From Lachnospiraceae bacterium (lineage in GTDB: Bacteria > Bacillota > Clostridia > Lachnospirales > Lachnospiraceae): a stretch of 64,000 nucleotides of DNA. Below the pieces are notes generated by a model. It was not told the DNA's origin and ran no database searches. It saw nothing but the letters and a program-made list of their open reading frames with translations. The stretch spans positions 124,001-188,000 of the forward strand of contig SVFQ01000004.1 in NCBI GenBank assembly GCA_015056765.1. The letters are read 5' to 3'. The translations under genes and the position numbers were made by a program. Shown one piece after another: positions 25,412 to 34,430 of this stretch (within the stretch, counting starts at the first letter, position 1; each line of letters begins with the position of its first letter).

Positions 25412-25436
25412 AAAAACTACCATGCAACCTGGTAGT
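25412..25436 (-). terminator. Hairpin between sigD and the DUF342 gene
   Basis: Minus strand ACTACCA-GGTTGCA-TGGTAGT with four to five U's after it: a weak terminator or attenuator that could lower expression of the downstream envelope genes relative to sigD. Confidence 0.55.
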
Positions 25437-25450
25437 TTTGTCGCTTATTT

Positions 25451-26221
25451 TTATGGTCTATCCGTAAGGATACCCATGTAGCCACCTAGTTTCGTTTTCA
25501 TCTTCTGCAATGCTTTCGTATGCAGCTGTGAAACACGAGATTCTGATACGTCTAACACGGCAGCGATTTCCTTTAGTGTAAGCTCTTCATAATAATAAAA
25601 CAAGATAACTTGTTTTTCTCTCTCTGTGAGAAGCTCTAAAGAATCCATCAGCATCTGCTTTAACTCGGACTTTTCAAGTACTTCTTCCGGAGTATCAAAA
25701 GTATCCGACTTCAATGTATCTCTGGGAACGTCAGAGCCCTGTTCCATGAACTCATTCAGACTCACCACATTGGTGACGTTCATCTGTCCCTGCCATTCCA
25801 TGTATTCATCATCAGAGATCCCGAGGCTTTCAGCTATTTCTGCATCTGTTGCAGTTCTCCCCACTCTGGCCTCGATTTCCTTGATGGCATTTTCCATCTT
25901 CTTTTGTTTCTGTCTAACAGTTCTGGGAATCCAATCCATTTTACGGATTTGGTCCAAAATAGCACCTCTTATACGGAGGCTTGCATAGGTTTCAAATTTG
26001 ACTTCCTTCATCATGTCGAATTTATCGATTGCGTCAATCAAACCGAAAACACCATATCCCACCAAATCATCGTATTCTACCGTGTAACCAAGATACATAC
26101 TGAGTCTACCCGCCACAAGTTTTACAAGCGGTACATACTCCACAATCAGTTTGTCCTTGAGCTCGGAGGATTTGGTCTTATGATATTCTTCCCACAACTT
26201 TCCGCGTTCGGTCTCGTTCAT
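25451..26221 (-). CDS. sigD: Flagellar sigma factor (sigma-28 / SigD)
   Basis: A 256-residue sigma factor of the FliA/WhiG/SigD type, almost the same length as Bacillus SigD. Region 2 includes VEYDDLVGYGVFGLIDAIDKFD and FETYASLRIRGAILDQIRKMDWIPR; region 3 follows (VRQKQKKMENAIKEIEARVG) and region 4 ends with LTLKEIAAVLDVSESRVSQLHTKALQKM, the -35-recognising helix-turn-helix. It directs transcription of late flagellar, chemoreceptor and motility genes. No flgM anti-sigma gene is in the window. It lies 14 bases after a two-helix membrane protein gene, downstream of cheD, as in Bacillus. Confidence 0.95.
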   Translation of the reverse strand: MNETERGKLWEEYHKTKSSELKDKLIVEYVPLVKLVAGRLSMYLGYTVEYDDLVGYGVFGLIDAIDKFDMMKEVKFETYASLRIRGAILDQIRKMDWIPRTVRQKQKKMENAIKEIEARVGRTATDAEIAESLGISDDEYMEWQGQMNVTNVVSLNEFMEQGSDVPRDTLKSDTFDTPEEVLEKSELKQMLMDSLELLTEREKQVILFYYYEELTLKEIAAVLDVSESRVSQLHTKALQKMKTKLGGYMGILTDRP

Positions 26222-26235
26222 AAATTACCCCTACA

Positions 26236-26622
26236 CTACAGGTCTCCTTGACCTTCAAAATCATCCTCGGTGTTTTCGAAAAGTCCTTCTGTGCCTTCTC
26301 CACCTTGGAATTCTAAAGCAGCACCCTCCTGGTCCTGCGTTGCAGCAGCTGCTGCAGTATTCTCACCAGCATCTACTTCTTCTACCGTATGCTGGCCTTC
26401 TTTTTCGATTACTTCACCCTCATCTAATGCAAGTTTTGTGTTTTGTTCTTCGATACGATCCAATACAATCTTGAGAATTGTACCGAGAAAATAAAAAATA
26501 ACCAGCGTAATGAAAACGATAAATAATAATGATTGAATCTCATAATGCATTACCGCTGTCATTATGCTGGCTATTGCACCCGCGAGTAGCATAATCAAAA
26601 CCGGTAATTCTTTTCGTGTCAT
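26236..26622 (-). CDS. Two-helix membrane protein with acidic tail, between cheD and sigD
   Basis: A 128-residue protein with two membrane segments (about 6-26 and 30-52, the latter LLFIVFITLVIFYFLGTILKIVLD) and a strongly acidic, alanine- and glutamate-rich cytoplasmic tail (about 60-128). I do not recognise a family. Bacillus has no gene at this place. Tight spacing (15 bases to cheD and to sigD) and a ribosome-binding site show it is an operon member. Possible roles include an accessory of the motor or of sigma-D control, but nothing in the sequence decides. Confidence 0.7.
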   Translation of the reverse strand: MTRKELPVLIMLLAGAIASIMTAVMHYEIQSLLFIVFITLVIFYFLGTILKIVLDRIEEQNTKLALDEGEVIEKEGQHTVEEVDAGENTAAAAATQDQEGAALEFQGGEGTEGLFENTEDDFEGQGDL

Positions 26623-26637
26623 GCCTTGTTTACCTTC

Positions 26638-27123
26638 CTAAATGCTCGTCTCCGGTTTTCCTACTGCCCGAATAATATACTGACCGGTTTCGGGATAAAA
26701 AATGACGGTACGTCCATAATTCTTCCCACAGTCTTCAGCGAGGAGTTTAATCCCCATTTGTTTTAATTTTGCTTTGGAAGCTTCTGCATTTCGATCACCA
26801 ACACTAATCAAATCACAATTCTTTTGGAATGAGAACATCTGGGCTCCACCGGCAATTTTAGCTTCCAGTCGGCTTCTATTTGCACCAGCCGCAACCATTT
26901 GGCGCACTAATTCCTCAATTCCTGTATCTGCAAACTTTTCGATGCTTCCGTTATTTTTAATTGCTGTACTATCGGGTAACATGACATGTGCTAATCCACC
27001 TACCTTCGTGACCGGATCTCGTATTGCGATTCCGACACAAGATCCAAGTCCCAAAGTAGTCACGCCATCTGGCGCTTTACACACTGCCAAGTCCGCCATA
27101 CCAACTCGAATAATTTGACTCAC
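26638..27123 (-). CDS. cheD: Chemoreceptor glutamine deamidase CheD
   Basis: A 161-residue CheD, which deamidates glutamines of chemoreceptors and binds CheC. The papain-like active site is present: C29 in TLGLGSCVGIAI and H46 in GGLAHVMLPDS, with T23 as third residue. It lies 50 bases after cheC, the usual pair, and together they provide the CheY-P/CheC/CheD adaptation branch known from Bacillus. Confidence 0.95.
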   Translation of the reverse strand: MSQIIRVGMADLAVCKAPDGVTTLGLGSCVGIAIRDPVTKVGGLAHVMLPDSTAIKNNGSIEKFADTGIEELVRQMVAAGANRSRLEAKIAGGAQMFSFQKNCDLISVGDRNAEASKAKLKQMGIKLLAEDCGKNYGRTVIFYPETGQYIIRAVGKPETSI

Positions 27124-27173
27124 AATATTTTACCTTCTGCAGTTACCTGCAGTCCCCTTATACTAATTGATTG

Positions 27174-27794
27174 TTACGCCATGCCAAGTGCTTTCATAAT
27201 CTTGTCATAAGAATCAAGATCCGGAACCAGGATGAAATAACCATCAATGTCTAATTCATCAGTAAAGTTTGTTTGAATCATTAAGATTTTATCACCAAGA
27301 GTTGCGAACTCGATTGCAGGAGCACTAAGAATAGCACCAGCCATATCAATCTTGATTTCCGGAACTGATGGAAAAATCTTTAGTTTGGTCAAGTCTGACA
27401 ATGCGTTAAGATAAGACCCAGTCATAATATTACCAAGTTCTTTTAAAGCAGAAAGCTCCATCTCGTCGAATTCTTCTTCTTCCGGATGGCCCATACCCAT
27501 AAGAAGCTGGTTTACCATATGCTTTGCCGCTTTCTTATGAGACAGGAACATCATACTACCGTTGATGTCTCCTTCTACCAGCAGATAAACACCTGCCATA
27601 ATAGAATCTTCTCCCCCGAGGAAAAGACCTACCTCTTTGAACTCCATAAGGTCAACTTTTGGAACCTTCATGTCGACCTTCTGCTGTAGCATAGACGCCA
27701 GGGCGGTTGTTGCATTTCCCGCCCCGATATTTCCGATTTCTTTCAGTACATCCATGTACTCGCTTGTCATATCATTAAAGGTAAAGCCTGACAT
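27174..27794 (-). CDS. cheC: CheY-P phosphatase CheC
   Basis: A 206-residue CheC. Both phosphatase motifs are intact: LKEIGNIGAGNATTALASM (about 17-35) and ALKELGNIMTGSYLNALSDL (about 113-132), each with the Glu and Asn that attack the CheY phosphoryl group. It hydrolyses CheY-P, and binds CheD. Related to the FliY and FliM middle domain. AAGGAGG precedes the start. Confidence 0.95.
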   Translation of the reverse strand: MSGFTFNDMTSEYMDVLKEIGNIGAGNATTALASMLQQKVDMKVPKVDLMEFKEVGLFLGGEDSIMAGVYLLVEGDINGSMMFLSHKKAAKHMVNQLLMGMGHPEEEEFDEMELSALKELGNIMTGSYLNALSDLTKLKIFPSVPEIKIDMAGAILSAPAIEFATLGDKILMIQTNFTDELDIDGYFILVPDLDSYDKIMKALGMA

Positions 27795-27806
27795 TGGTAA
27801 CCTCCT

Positions 27807-28259
27807 TTAGTTATCTGCTACTACGGCATTTAGATCAAGAAGGGATACCAGTCTGTCCTGATACTTTGCGATACCGCAAAGGAAATGATTCTTCTCTTCT
27901 TTATCATAGGAAACCTTGTCTACGTTCTCTGCAGGTACTGTTAAAACTTCACGCACTTCATCTACGATAAGTCCAACCATACCCTGCTGATCTAACTTGA
28001 TAATAATTATTCGAGTATTTTTTGTGTCCTCGATTTCTTCGAGGCCCATTTTCAGTCGTACACTCATAATCGGGATTACTTCACCACGAAGGTTAATGAC
28101 ACCACGAATATAAGGCGCTACCTTTGGTACTCTGGTAGGGTGCTGTGTACGAACAATGTTATCTACATATTTGATGTCGATACCATACTGCTCAGATCCA
28201 ATTCGGATGATGACATACTGTATGGAATCACCAGTGTTTTGTTGTTTCTCTTCTCCCAT
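27807..28259 (-). CDS. cheW: Chemotaxis coupling protein CheW
   Basis: A 150-residue CheW domain protein that links receptors to CheA. Typical core: YVIIRIGSEQYGIDIKYVDNIVR, PYIRGVINLRGEVIPIMSVRLKMG and GLIVDEVREVLTV. The start at 28259 has GGAGGT five bases upstream; an in-frame TTG at 28274 lies in the ribosome-binding site itself. It is 15 bases after cheA. Confidence 0.96.
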   Translation of the reverse strand: MGEEKQQNTGDSIQYVIIRIGSEQYGIDIKYVDNIVRTQHPTRVPKVAPYIRGVINLRGEVIPIMSVRLKMGLEEIEDTKNTRIIIIKLDQQGMVGLIVDEVREVLTVPAENVDKVSYDKEEKNHFLCGIAKYQDRLVSLLDLNAVVADN

Positions 28260-28274
28260 TTTACGTACCTCCAA

Positions 28275-30428
28275 TTAAATCAGGGCATTTGCATCCAGGA
28301 TCAAAGCAACTTCGCCATCACCAAGGATTGTAGCACCACTAATCATCTTGCTCTGCTTAATAAACTTGCCAAGGGACTTAATAACGATTTCCTGCTGTCC
28401 AATCAGTTCATCGATTACAAGACCTGCTAACTGATCGCCTTTTTTCGCAATCGCTACAATCAAGTCATCATCCGGTCCCTTTGTGGATTCGATATCCAAT
28501 ACTTTGTTCAAACGAACAAGTGGGATAACGTTGCCACGAATATGAATTACTTCTTTGGACTGTACGTATTTGATTTCCTTCGGAGAGATGTTCTCAATTG
28601 TAGTAATGGAGTTCAAAGAAATTGCATATTTCTCGCCACCTACAACTACCATCAAAGCCTGAATGATAGCCAAGGTCAGCGGCAATCTGATAATCCATGT
28701 ACTACCTTCGCCAAGTTTGGAACGAACTTCTACTTCACCGCTAAGGGACTCGATTTTGGACTTAACAACGTCAAGACCTACACCACGTCCGGATACGTCT
28801 GTAACTACTTTAGCTGTAGAGAAGCTTGGTAAGAACAGCAACTGGATGATTTCCTTCTCGGTCATCTGCTCAGCTTGTTCTGGTGTGATTGTACCACGCT
28901 CAATTGCTTTACTCTTAACAGCTTCAGCGTCGATACCATTACCATCATCTCTAACTTCGATAACTACGTTGTTACCATCCTGATATGCATCCAGGAAGAT
29001 AGAGCCTGTTTCCGGCTTACCTCTTTCCTTACGAACTTCAGCGGATTCCAAACCGTGGTCAGCTGCATTTCGTAACAAGTGCATCAAAGGATCACCGATT
29101 TCATCTACTACAGTACGGTCAAGTTCTGTCTCTTCACCAGTGATGTATAATTCCATTTTCTTGCCAAGTTTCTTCTGTAGATCACGGATCATACGAGGGA
29201 ACTTGGTTGTAACGGATTCGATAGGAACCATTCGAACCTTCATAACAGATTCATGAAGGGAAGTGGTTACATTCTCTAAGTATTCAATATGTTCGTTAAC
29301 GCCGGCTTTTTCACCATCTGTATTGCTTGCAGAAACCAAAGAGTTCTTTGCAATAATCAGCTCGGATACCAGGTTCATCAGAACATCCAGTTTTTCGATA
29401 TCGACTCTGACTGTTCTGTTTACGATTGGTTTGGAAACTGCCGGTTTCTTGTCTCCGCCTGCTGCGTTTGCCGCCGGTTTTGCTGCCGCCGGTTTTGCTG
29501 CCGCCGGTGCTGCAACTGCAGGTTTTGTTTCTTCTTTCTTTTCTTCCTTAGGAGCTTCCTGCGGTGCAGTCTCTTCTGCGCCATTGCTGCTCTTCAACAT
29601 AGAAGCCGGGTTCTCAATTTCGCCGCCTTCAGCGCCTTCGATTTCAGATACCGCTTTCACGCCATCCAAAACTTCCTGTAAGCTTCTTTCTGTAATACAG
29701 ATAATGCTGAAGTTGAATTCGAATTTTTCGTCTTCGATATCCTGTGCAGAAGGATTAGAAACTAGAATCTCACCTGCTTCTTCAATGCTCTTAAATACAA
29801 GGAACGCTCTGGCTGCCTTCAAAATACAGGACTCCTGTACTTTTACAGTAAGACCAAATACATTCTTACCCTGATTCTTTGCTTCCTGTAATACGGCTAC
29901 CTCAGAATCATCCAGTTTAATAGCTTTCCAGTTCTGAGTAGGATCACCCGAATCACCGGCTGCATCTCCTGTTGGAGCTGCTTCGCCTTCGGCAGAGGCT
30001 GCAGCATCTGCTGGCTGTCCGCCTTCTGCAGGAGCAGCGTCACCACCACCATTTAAGCAATCATTCAGTAGTTTGATGATAGGTGCATTATCATTTGTAC
30101 CTTCGTCAGATGTCTCCTGAATGGTGTTTACATATTCTTCCAATGCATCCAAGCACTGGAATAAAATATCAACCATGTTTGGCTGAATTTTGATTGTACC
30201 ATTACGTACTTCGGAGAAAACATTTTCCATATCATGGGTCAAGTTCTGCATTCTCTTATAACCCATGGTACCAGCCATACCCTTCAGGGAGTGTGCTGCA
30301 CGGAAAATTTCATTCACCGTGTCCATATCATCCGGATTCTGCTCCAGATTCATAATTTGTGTGTTTAGATTTTGTAAATGTTCCCTTGACTCGTCAAGGA
30401 AGATCTCTAGGTATTGACTTACATCCAT
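28275..30428 (-). CDS. cheA: Chemotaxis histidine kinase CheA
   Basis: A 717-residue histidine kinase. P1 phosphotransfer domain with H46 in IFRAAHSLKGMAGTMG; an Ala/Pro/Glu-rich linker (about 130-170); P2 CheY/CheB-binding domain (about 175-275); a second Ala/Pro/Lys linker (about 285-335); P3 dimerisation (about 340-405); P4 ATPase with N box HLLRNAADHGLES, G1 DDGNGID and G2 GRGVGLDVV; P5 CheW-like regulatory domain (about 580-717). It phosphorylates CheY and CheB in response to receptors. It starts one base after the cheB stop. Confidence 0.97.
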   Translation of the reverse strand: MDVSQYLEIFLDESREHLQNLNTQIMNLEQNPDDMDTVNEIFRAAHSLKGMAGTMGYKRMQNLTHDMENVFSEVRNGTIKIQPNMVDILFQCLDALEEYVNTIQETSDEGTNDNAPIIKLLNDCLNGGGDAAPAEGGQPADAAASAEGEAAPTGDAAGDSGDPTQNWKAIKLDDSEVAVLQEAKNQGKNVFGLTVKVQESCILKAARAFLVFKSIEEAGEILVSNPSAQDIEDEKFEFNFSIICITERSLQEVLDGVKAVSEIEGAEGGEIENPASMLKSSNGAEETAPQEAPKEEKKEETKPAVAAPAAAKPAAAKPAANAAGGDKKPAVSKPIVNRTVRVDIEKLDVLMNLVSELIIAKNSLVSASNTDGEKAGVNEHIEYLENVTTSLHESVMKVRMVPIESVTTKFPRMIRDLQKKLGKKMELYITGEETELDRTVVDEIGDPLMHLLRNAADHGLESAEVRKERGKPETGSIFLDAYQDGNNVVIEVRDDGNGIDAEAVKSKAIERGTITPEQAEQMTEKEIIQLLFLPSFSTAKVVTDVSGRGVGLDVVKSKIESLSGEVEVRSKLGEGSTWIIRLPLTLAIIQALMVVVGGEKYAISLNSITTIENISPKEIKYVQSKEVIHIRGNVIPLVRLNKVLDIESTKGPDDDLIVAIAKKGDQLAGLVIDELIGQQEIVIKSLGKFIKQSKMISGATILGDGEVALILDANALI

Positions 30429-30429
30429 T

Positions 30430-31497
30430 TTACTTCAACCCCACATTCATGATAATTTCCTGTGCGATGTTGTCGAGATCCACCACCTGATCAGACAGGC
30501 CGGCATTTACGATGCTTCTCGGCATACCATACACTGCGCAGGAAGACTCCTGTTGCGCTATTACATGTACTTTCTTGTGTTTCTTGAGATTGACGATACC
30601 CTCGGTACCATCCATGCCCATACCGGTCATCACCACACAAACAACCTCATCATAAGGGCTGTCAGCCAAACTTTCGTACATGTAGTTCGCACAAGGCCTA
30701 ACGCCTTCTCTGTTTGGCTCAGATGTGTAATGAATCACAGTTTTTCCCATTTTGGTAACAGCATTCATGTGTGCACCGCCTTTGGCAATATACACATGTC
30801 CTTTTTCTAGGGCTTCTCCTTCCACAGCTTCCGTTACGGTAACTTCACTGAGGGAATTTAGTCTCTCTGCCAAAGACTTGGTGAATCCCACAGGCATATG
30901 TTGTACCAAAAGAACCGGGCAATCCAGGTCCTTAGGTAATCGCGGTATGACAGATTGTAAAGCTTTTGGTCCTCCTGTTGAGCTTGCAATTGCAAGAATC
31001 TTGGATCCCGTACCTGTCTTATGCTTGCCGACCAGCTGAACCAACTTTCGATCATCACGTAGCTTATTCATGTCGAAAGGAGCTTCAAAGACAGGCTCTC
31101 TGCTGTCTGCAGCAGCAGCTAGGACTCGTAAGAACTCTTCAGAGAAGGTGTTTTCCTTACAATCGATGGCGTTATCCGGTTTATGAACAAAATCAAGTGC
31201 GCCCAGATCCAATGCGTCCATCGTCACTTTAGCGCCTTGAGATGTTAAGGTACTTGCCATAATGACTTTGGCTGGAATTTTGCGTTTTCTAAGCTCTTCT
31301 AATAATTCCAAGCCATTCATGACCGGCATGTTCACATCCAGAACAACTGCGTCATACTTTTTTCTCATGAGTAAATCTAAGGCTACCTGACCGTTATTTG
31401 CCTTATCAGCCACCTCAAATCTACCATCTGACGAAATTATATCACACAATACTCTTCTCATGAGTGCAGAGTCATCTACTACTAAAATCTTTTTCAT
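30430..31497 (-). CDS. cheB: Chemoreceptor methylesterase/deamidase CheB
   Basis: A 355-residue response regulator: receiver domain with phosphorylation site D54 (AVVLDVNMPVMNGLE) and C-terminal esterase with the catalytic Ser in AIASSTGGPKAL (about 172), His in LVQHMPVGFTKSL and Asp in MTGMGMDGTEG. It removes methyl groups from receptors. cheR, its methyltransferase partner, is not in the window. AAGGGG precedes the start. Confidence 0.96.
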   Translation of the reverse strand: MKKILVVDDSALMRRVLCDIISSDGRFEVADKANNGQVALDLLMRKKYDAVVLDVNMPVMNGLELLEELRKRKIPAKVIMASTLTSQGAKVTMDALDLGALDFVHKPDNAIDCKENTFSEEFLRVLAAAADSREPVFEAPFDMNKLRDDRKLVQLVGKHKTGTGSKILAIASSTGGPKALQSVIPRLPKDLDCPVLLVQHMPVGFTKSLAERLNSLSEVTVTEAVEGEALEKGHVYIAKGGAHMNAVTKMGKTVIHYTSEPNREGVRPCANYMYESLADSPYDEVVCVVMTGMGMDGTEGIVNLKKHKKVHVIAQQESSCAVYGMPRSIVNAGLSDQVVDLDNIAQEIIMNVGLK

Positions 31498-31547
31498 TTT
31501 TTTAATTCCCCTTTTCTAAAAATTTTATTTTTAACGACCTGCTTATG

Positions 31548-32276
31548 TTATTTTCTTCGTCCTGCTTCGTTTCTTCGTTGTTTTCTCTCTTCTTCAAAGA
31601 TATATTTGATGATTTCCTCTCTTACATCTACATCTACATTGACATACTGAACTCGGTGTTCGAATACCCCGGGTCTGTTCTCAGACTCTTCTACGGAAAG
31701 AATCTTGCCAACCAGCTGATATTCTCTCGGTTCTCCTTGTACCATCAACTTGTAGTTGCAATAAATCAAACTATCTACATCATACTTATAGTTTGCCATA
31801 AAACGAAGGCCGCCGCCACTAATATCTACTATAACGCTACGTTTTACCGGAAGTCCCGGTACCAAATAAACTTCTTGTCTATCTACAGCTCGAATTTCCT
31901 CCGGCTCTAACATACGAGAACTCATCTCTAAAGCACAACTGAATCTATAGTATTCACGGCGCTGGAACTTACGAAGATTACTGGTTAGTTCCATGACCAG
32001 AATATATACATTATTGCTCTTATAGCGATCTAACACTCTGGCAAAGCACTGATACAATCCATTGTCTGTGACAAAGCATAGGTCATATTCACCGTCCACC
32101 GGCAAGAGAATCAGTTTCTGCTGCTCTATTGGCATCAGTATTTCCAACTGATCTTCGCTTAACACGTCAAATACTTTGGTGCGATATAGTTTTTTGTATG
32201 TTTCGTCCCCTTCTTCCGATTTCCTTGTGGACTGTAAATCCACAAACTGTCCTGCTTTTATGATGTCGGATAACAT
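31548..32276 (-). CDS. PilZ-domain flagellar brake protein, YcgR-like
   Basis: A 242-residue protein with an N-terminal YcgR_2 type domain (about 5-95) and a C-terminal PilZ domain that binds cyclic di-GMP: RREYYRFSC (about 104-112, the RxxxR part) and DISGGGLRF (about 150-158, D/NxSxxG). YcgR/YpfA proteins slow the motor or change its direction when c-di-GMP is high. The start at 32276 has GGGGAGG nine bases upstream. In Bacillus the homologue is outside the fla operon, whereas here it lies between flhG and cheB. Confidence 0.88.
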   Translation of the reverse strand: MLSDIIKAGQFVDLQSTRKSEEGDETYKKLYRTKVFDVLSEDQLEILMPIEQQKLILLPVDGEYDLCFVTDNGLYQCFARVLDRYKSNNVYILVMELTSNLRKFQRREYYRFSCALEMSSRMLEPEEIRAVDRQEVYLVPGLPVKRSVIVDISGGGLRFMANYKYDVDSLIYCNYKLMVQGEPREYQLVGKILSVEESENRPGVFEHRVQYVNVDVDVREEIIKYIFEEERKQRRNEAGRRK

Positions 32277-32291
32277 GGTAGTCCTCCCCAA

Positions 32292-33170
32292 TTATTGTTT
32301 CTTTCCTGTGACGATGTGTGAGAAGAATGCTGCCATACCCCTCTTTGGAATGGTTTGTGCCACTTCTTTATTCATCAGTCTTTGTGCGATACGGTCATAA
32401 GCCACCGCAGCCGGCGAATTCGGTGCTTGAATGGAAACAGGCATTTGTTGCATCACCGCTCTGGCCAATTGATTATCCTGCGGCACGGATCCCAAATAGC
32501 TAATTGGAATCTTCAAATATCTGCTTACCACTGCATTTAATTTTGTATAAAGATTCTTACCTTCTTCGTCAGAATCTACTCGATTGCTGATTACCTTAAT
32601 CTGGGTTTTATCTTTGGCAAATCGATCATGTCTGCTCAGTGCCTTAAGCAAAGAATAGGAGTCTGTAATGCTGGTAGGCTCCGGAGTCGTCACAAGCAGG
32701 ATCTCGCCGCTGGCCACCAAAAACTCCAGTACAGCGTCGGAAATACCTGCGCCGGTATCTACAATAATGATATCTGCAATTGCATCTAACTCAGCCAGAT
32801 TTTGAATAATATATACCAAATAATCACGGCTTAGATTAGACATACCGGCAATACCGGATCCCCCGGATATAAATCCAACTTCTTCCGGCCCCCAGGTGAT
32901 AATATCTTTGATATTCTTTCCCTGGTAAATCAAATCGCAAAGATTATACTTTGGAACTGCCCCAAACATAATCTCGATATTTGCCAGTCCAAAATCCGCA
33001 TCCAGAATAATCACTCGCTGTCCCATTCGTTTGAATTGAATAGCCAGGTTGATGGCTGTATTGGATTTGCCGACACCACCCTTACCACTGGTCACCGTAA
33101 TAACTCTGGCAAGAGACCGCTTGATATCTTTTGCCTTAATAATATTGCGTAACTGTTCTGCCTGATCCAC
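32292..33170 (-). CDS. flhG: Flagellar number regulator ATPase FlhG (YlxH)
   Basis: A 292-residue MinD/ParA-type ATPase. It starts with a GTG that overlaps the flhF stop as TAGTG. The N-terminal DQAEQLR motif (residues 2-8) is the segment that activates the FlhF GTPase in studied systems; deviant Walker A GKGGVGKSNTAINLA and Walker B ILDADFGLAN, IIVDTGAG follow. FlhG controls number and placement of flagella and C-ring assembly with FliM/FliY. Confidence 0.95.
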   Translation of the reverse strand: MDQAEQLRNIIKAKDIKRSLARVITVTSGKGGVGKSNTAINLAIQFKRMGQRVIILDADFGLANIEIMFGAVPKYNLCDLIYQGKNIKDIITWGPEEVGFISGGSGIAGMSNLSRDYLVYIIQNLAELDAIADIIIVDTGAGISDAVLEFLVASGEILLVTTPEPTSITDSYSLLKALSRHDRFAKDKTQIKVISNRVDSDEEGKNLYTKLNAVVSRYLKIPISYLGSVPQDNQLARAVMQQMPVSIQAPNSPAAVAYDRIAQRLMNKEVAQTIPKRGMAAFFSHIVTGKKQ

Positions 33171-34414
33171 TAGTTCTTACCTCCAAGCAAAAGCTTAACC
33201 ACTTTTTGCGGATTAAACTCTTCCAAGTCTCCCGGCACATTCTGTCCATTTGTGATATAGCAAAGGCTGGCGCCGGTATATAGTTTCAAGTTCAAAAGGC
33301 ATCCAAGAGCACTGGTCTCGTCCAGTTTCGTGAAAATCAGTTTGAACTGTGTCATCTTTTTATAGGTATCTGCAATTTCCAGTAAATCTCTGTACTTCGT
33401 ATTGGCAGATAAAACCAGGAAAACTTCCTTCTCGTATTCTTCCCCTACAGAACTTAAAAATCCTTCTGTTAGTTCTTTCTGCTCTGCATTCTTTTGGGAA
33501 TGGCCTGCCGTATCCACGAGAATATAGTCAAACGCACGGAAATCTTCCAGCGCCTTTTCCATTTCCTCTTCAGAGTAAATAATCCGGAAAGGCACGCTGA
33601 GAATATTGGCATAGGTGCGTAATTGTTCAGCAGCAGCAATACGGTATGTATCCGTCGTTAAAAGCGCTACTTTCTTTTCTTCATTCAAGCTAAAACGGCT
33701 TGCAAGTTTTGCAATAGTAGTGGTTTTACCCACACCGGTAGGTCCAACAAAAAATACAACTTTGGGATTCTTGGTGGCGGGCTTAATGGGCTCCGCTTTC
33801 CCAAACTTCAAAATCATACGCTGATATACATCAGCAAGAGCGGTATCAAAGGGTACTCCGGGCTTGCTGCTTTCGGACATCTCTTCGATGATCTGGTCAA
33901 TATACTTGCTGTCCATTTCGCTATCCGTCATAGTTTGGCGCAATAGCTTAATGAACTGCTCCATTTCCTGTTCTTTCTTTTCTTGCTTTTTCTCAGTTTC
34001 TTTGATAGCCTCGTCTGAGTTTACTTCCTCTACACGAACTTCTAATTTCTGAGATAGCATAGATTGCAAATTATCTAATTTATGAGAAAGGCTCTCTTCC
34101 TCTTCTTTGACTTTTTCAAGTTCCTCTGTTTTCTTTGCTTCCAGTTTTTCTTTATCTTCCGCAATTTTAGCCACCTTGGCTACTTGTTCAAAAGTCTCTT
34201 TGATATCTTTCTCCGGAAGGGTATGTTTTGCCCCATAATTCTCGTTTTCTTCTTTTGCCACCGTTACTTCAATCATAGGTGCATGAAGGAAAGAGAAAAA
34301 TCCCTTTTTCTTGGCATTCCTGGTGCTCATAATCACCACATTTTCGCCGAGTTCCGCTTTGGCTGCCCCGATTGCTTCCTCTTCAGTTTTGCCTGTGAAT
34401 TTCTTAATAATCAT
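33170..34414 (-). CDS. flhF: Flagellar placement GTPase FlhF
   Basis: A 414-residue SRP-type GTPase. The first ~60 residues are the B domain start (MIIKKFTGKTEEEAIGAAKAELGENVVIMSTRN), then a long charged coil (about 75-200), then the NG domain: G1 VGPTGVGKTTTIAKLA, DTYRIAAAEQL, G3 DTAGHSQK and G4 TKLDETSALG. FlhF recruits the first flagellar components to the assembly site. It begins 16 bases after flhA and overlaps flhG by one base. Confidence 0.96.
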   Translation of the reverse strand: MIIKKFTGKTEEEAIGAAKAELGENVVIMSTRNAKKKGFFSFLHAPMIEVTVAKEENENYGAKHTLPEKDIKETFEQVAKVAKIAEDKEKLEAKKTEELEKVKEEEESLSHKLDNLQSMLSQKLEVRVEEVNSDEAIKETEKKQEKKEQEMEQFIKLLRQTMTDSEMDSKYIDQIIEEMSESSKPGVPFDTALADVYQRMILKFGKAEPIKPATKNPKVVFFVGPTGVGKTTTIAKLASRFSLNEEKKVALLTTDTYRIAAAEQLRTYANILSVPFRIIYSEEEMEKALEDFRAFDYILVDTAGHSQKNAEQKELTEGFLSSVGEEYEKEVFLVLSANTKYRDLLEIADTYKKMTQFKLIFTKLDETSALGCLLNLKLYTGASLCYITNGQNVPGDLEEFNPQKVVKLLLGGKN

Positions 34415-34430
34415 GGATTATCAGTACTCC

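Noticed and set aside
29263-29874. 203-codon open frame on the plus strand opposite cheA
   Set aside because: It is antisense to the Ala/Pro/Lys-rich linkers of cheA, has no ribosome-binding site and low-complexity Cys/Phe/Ser content typical of shadow frames.
31510-31524. CodY-like box (12/15) before cheB
   Set aside because: It overlaps the cheB ribosome-binding site in the middle of a long operon and is AT-rich; likely a chance match.
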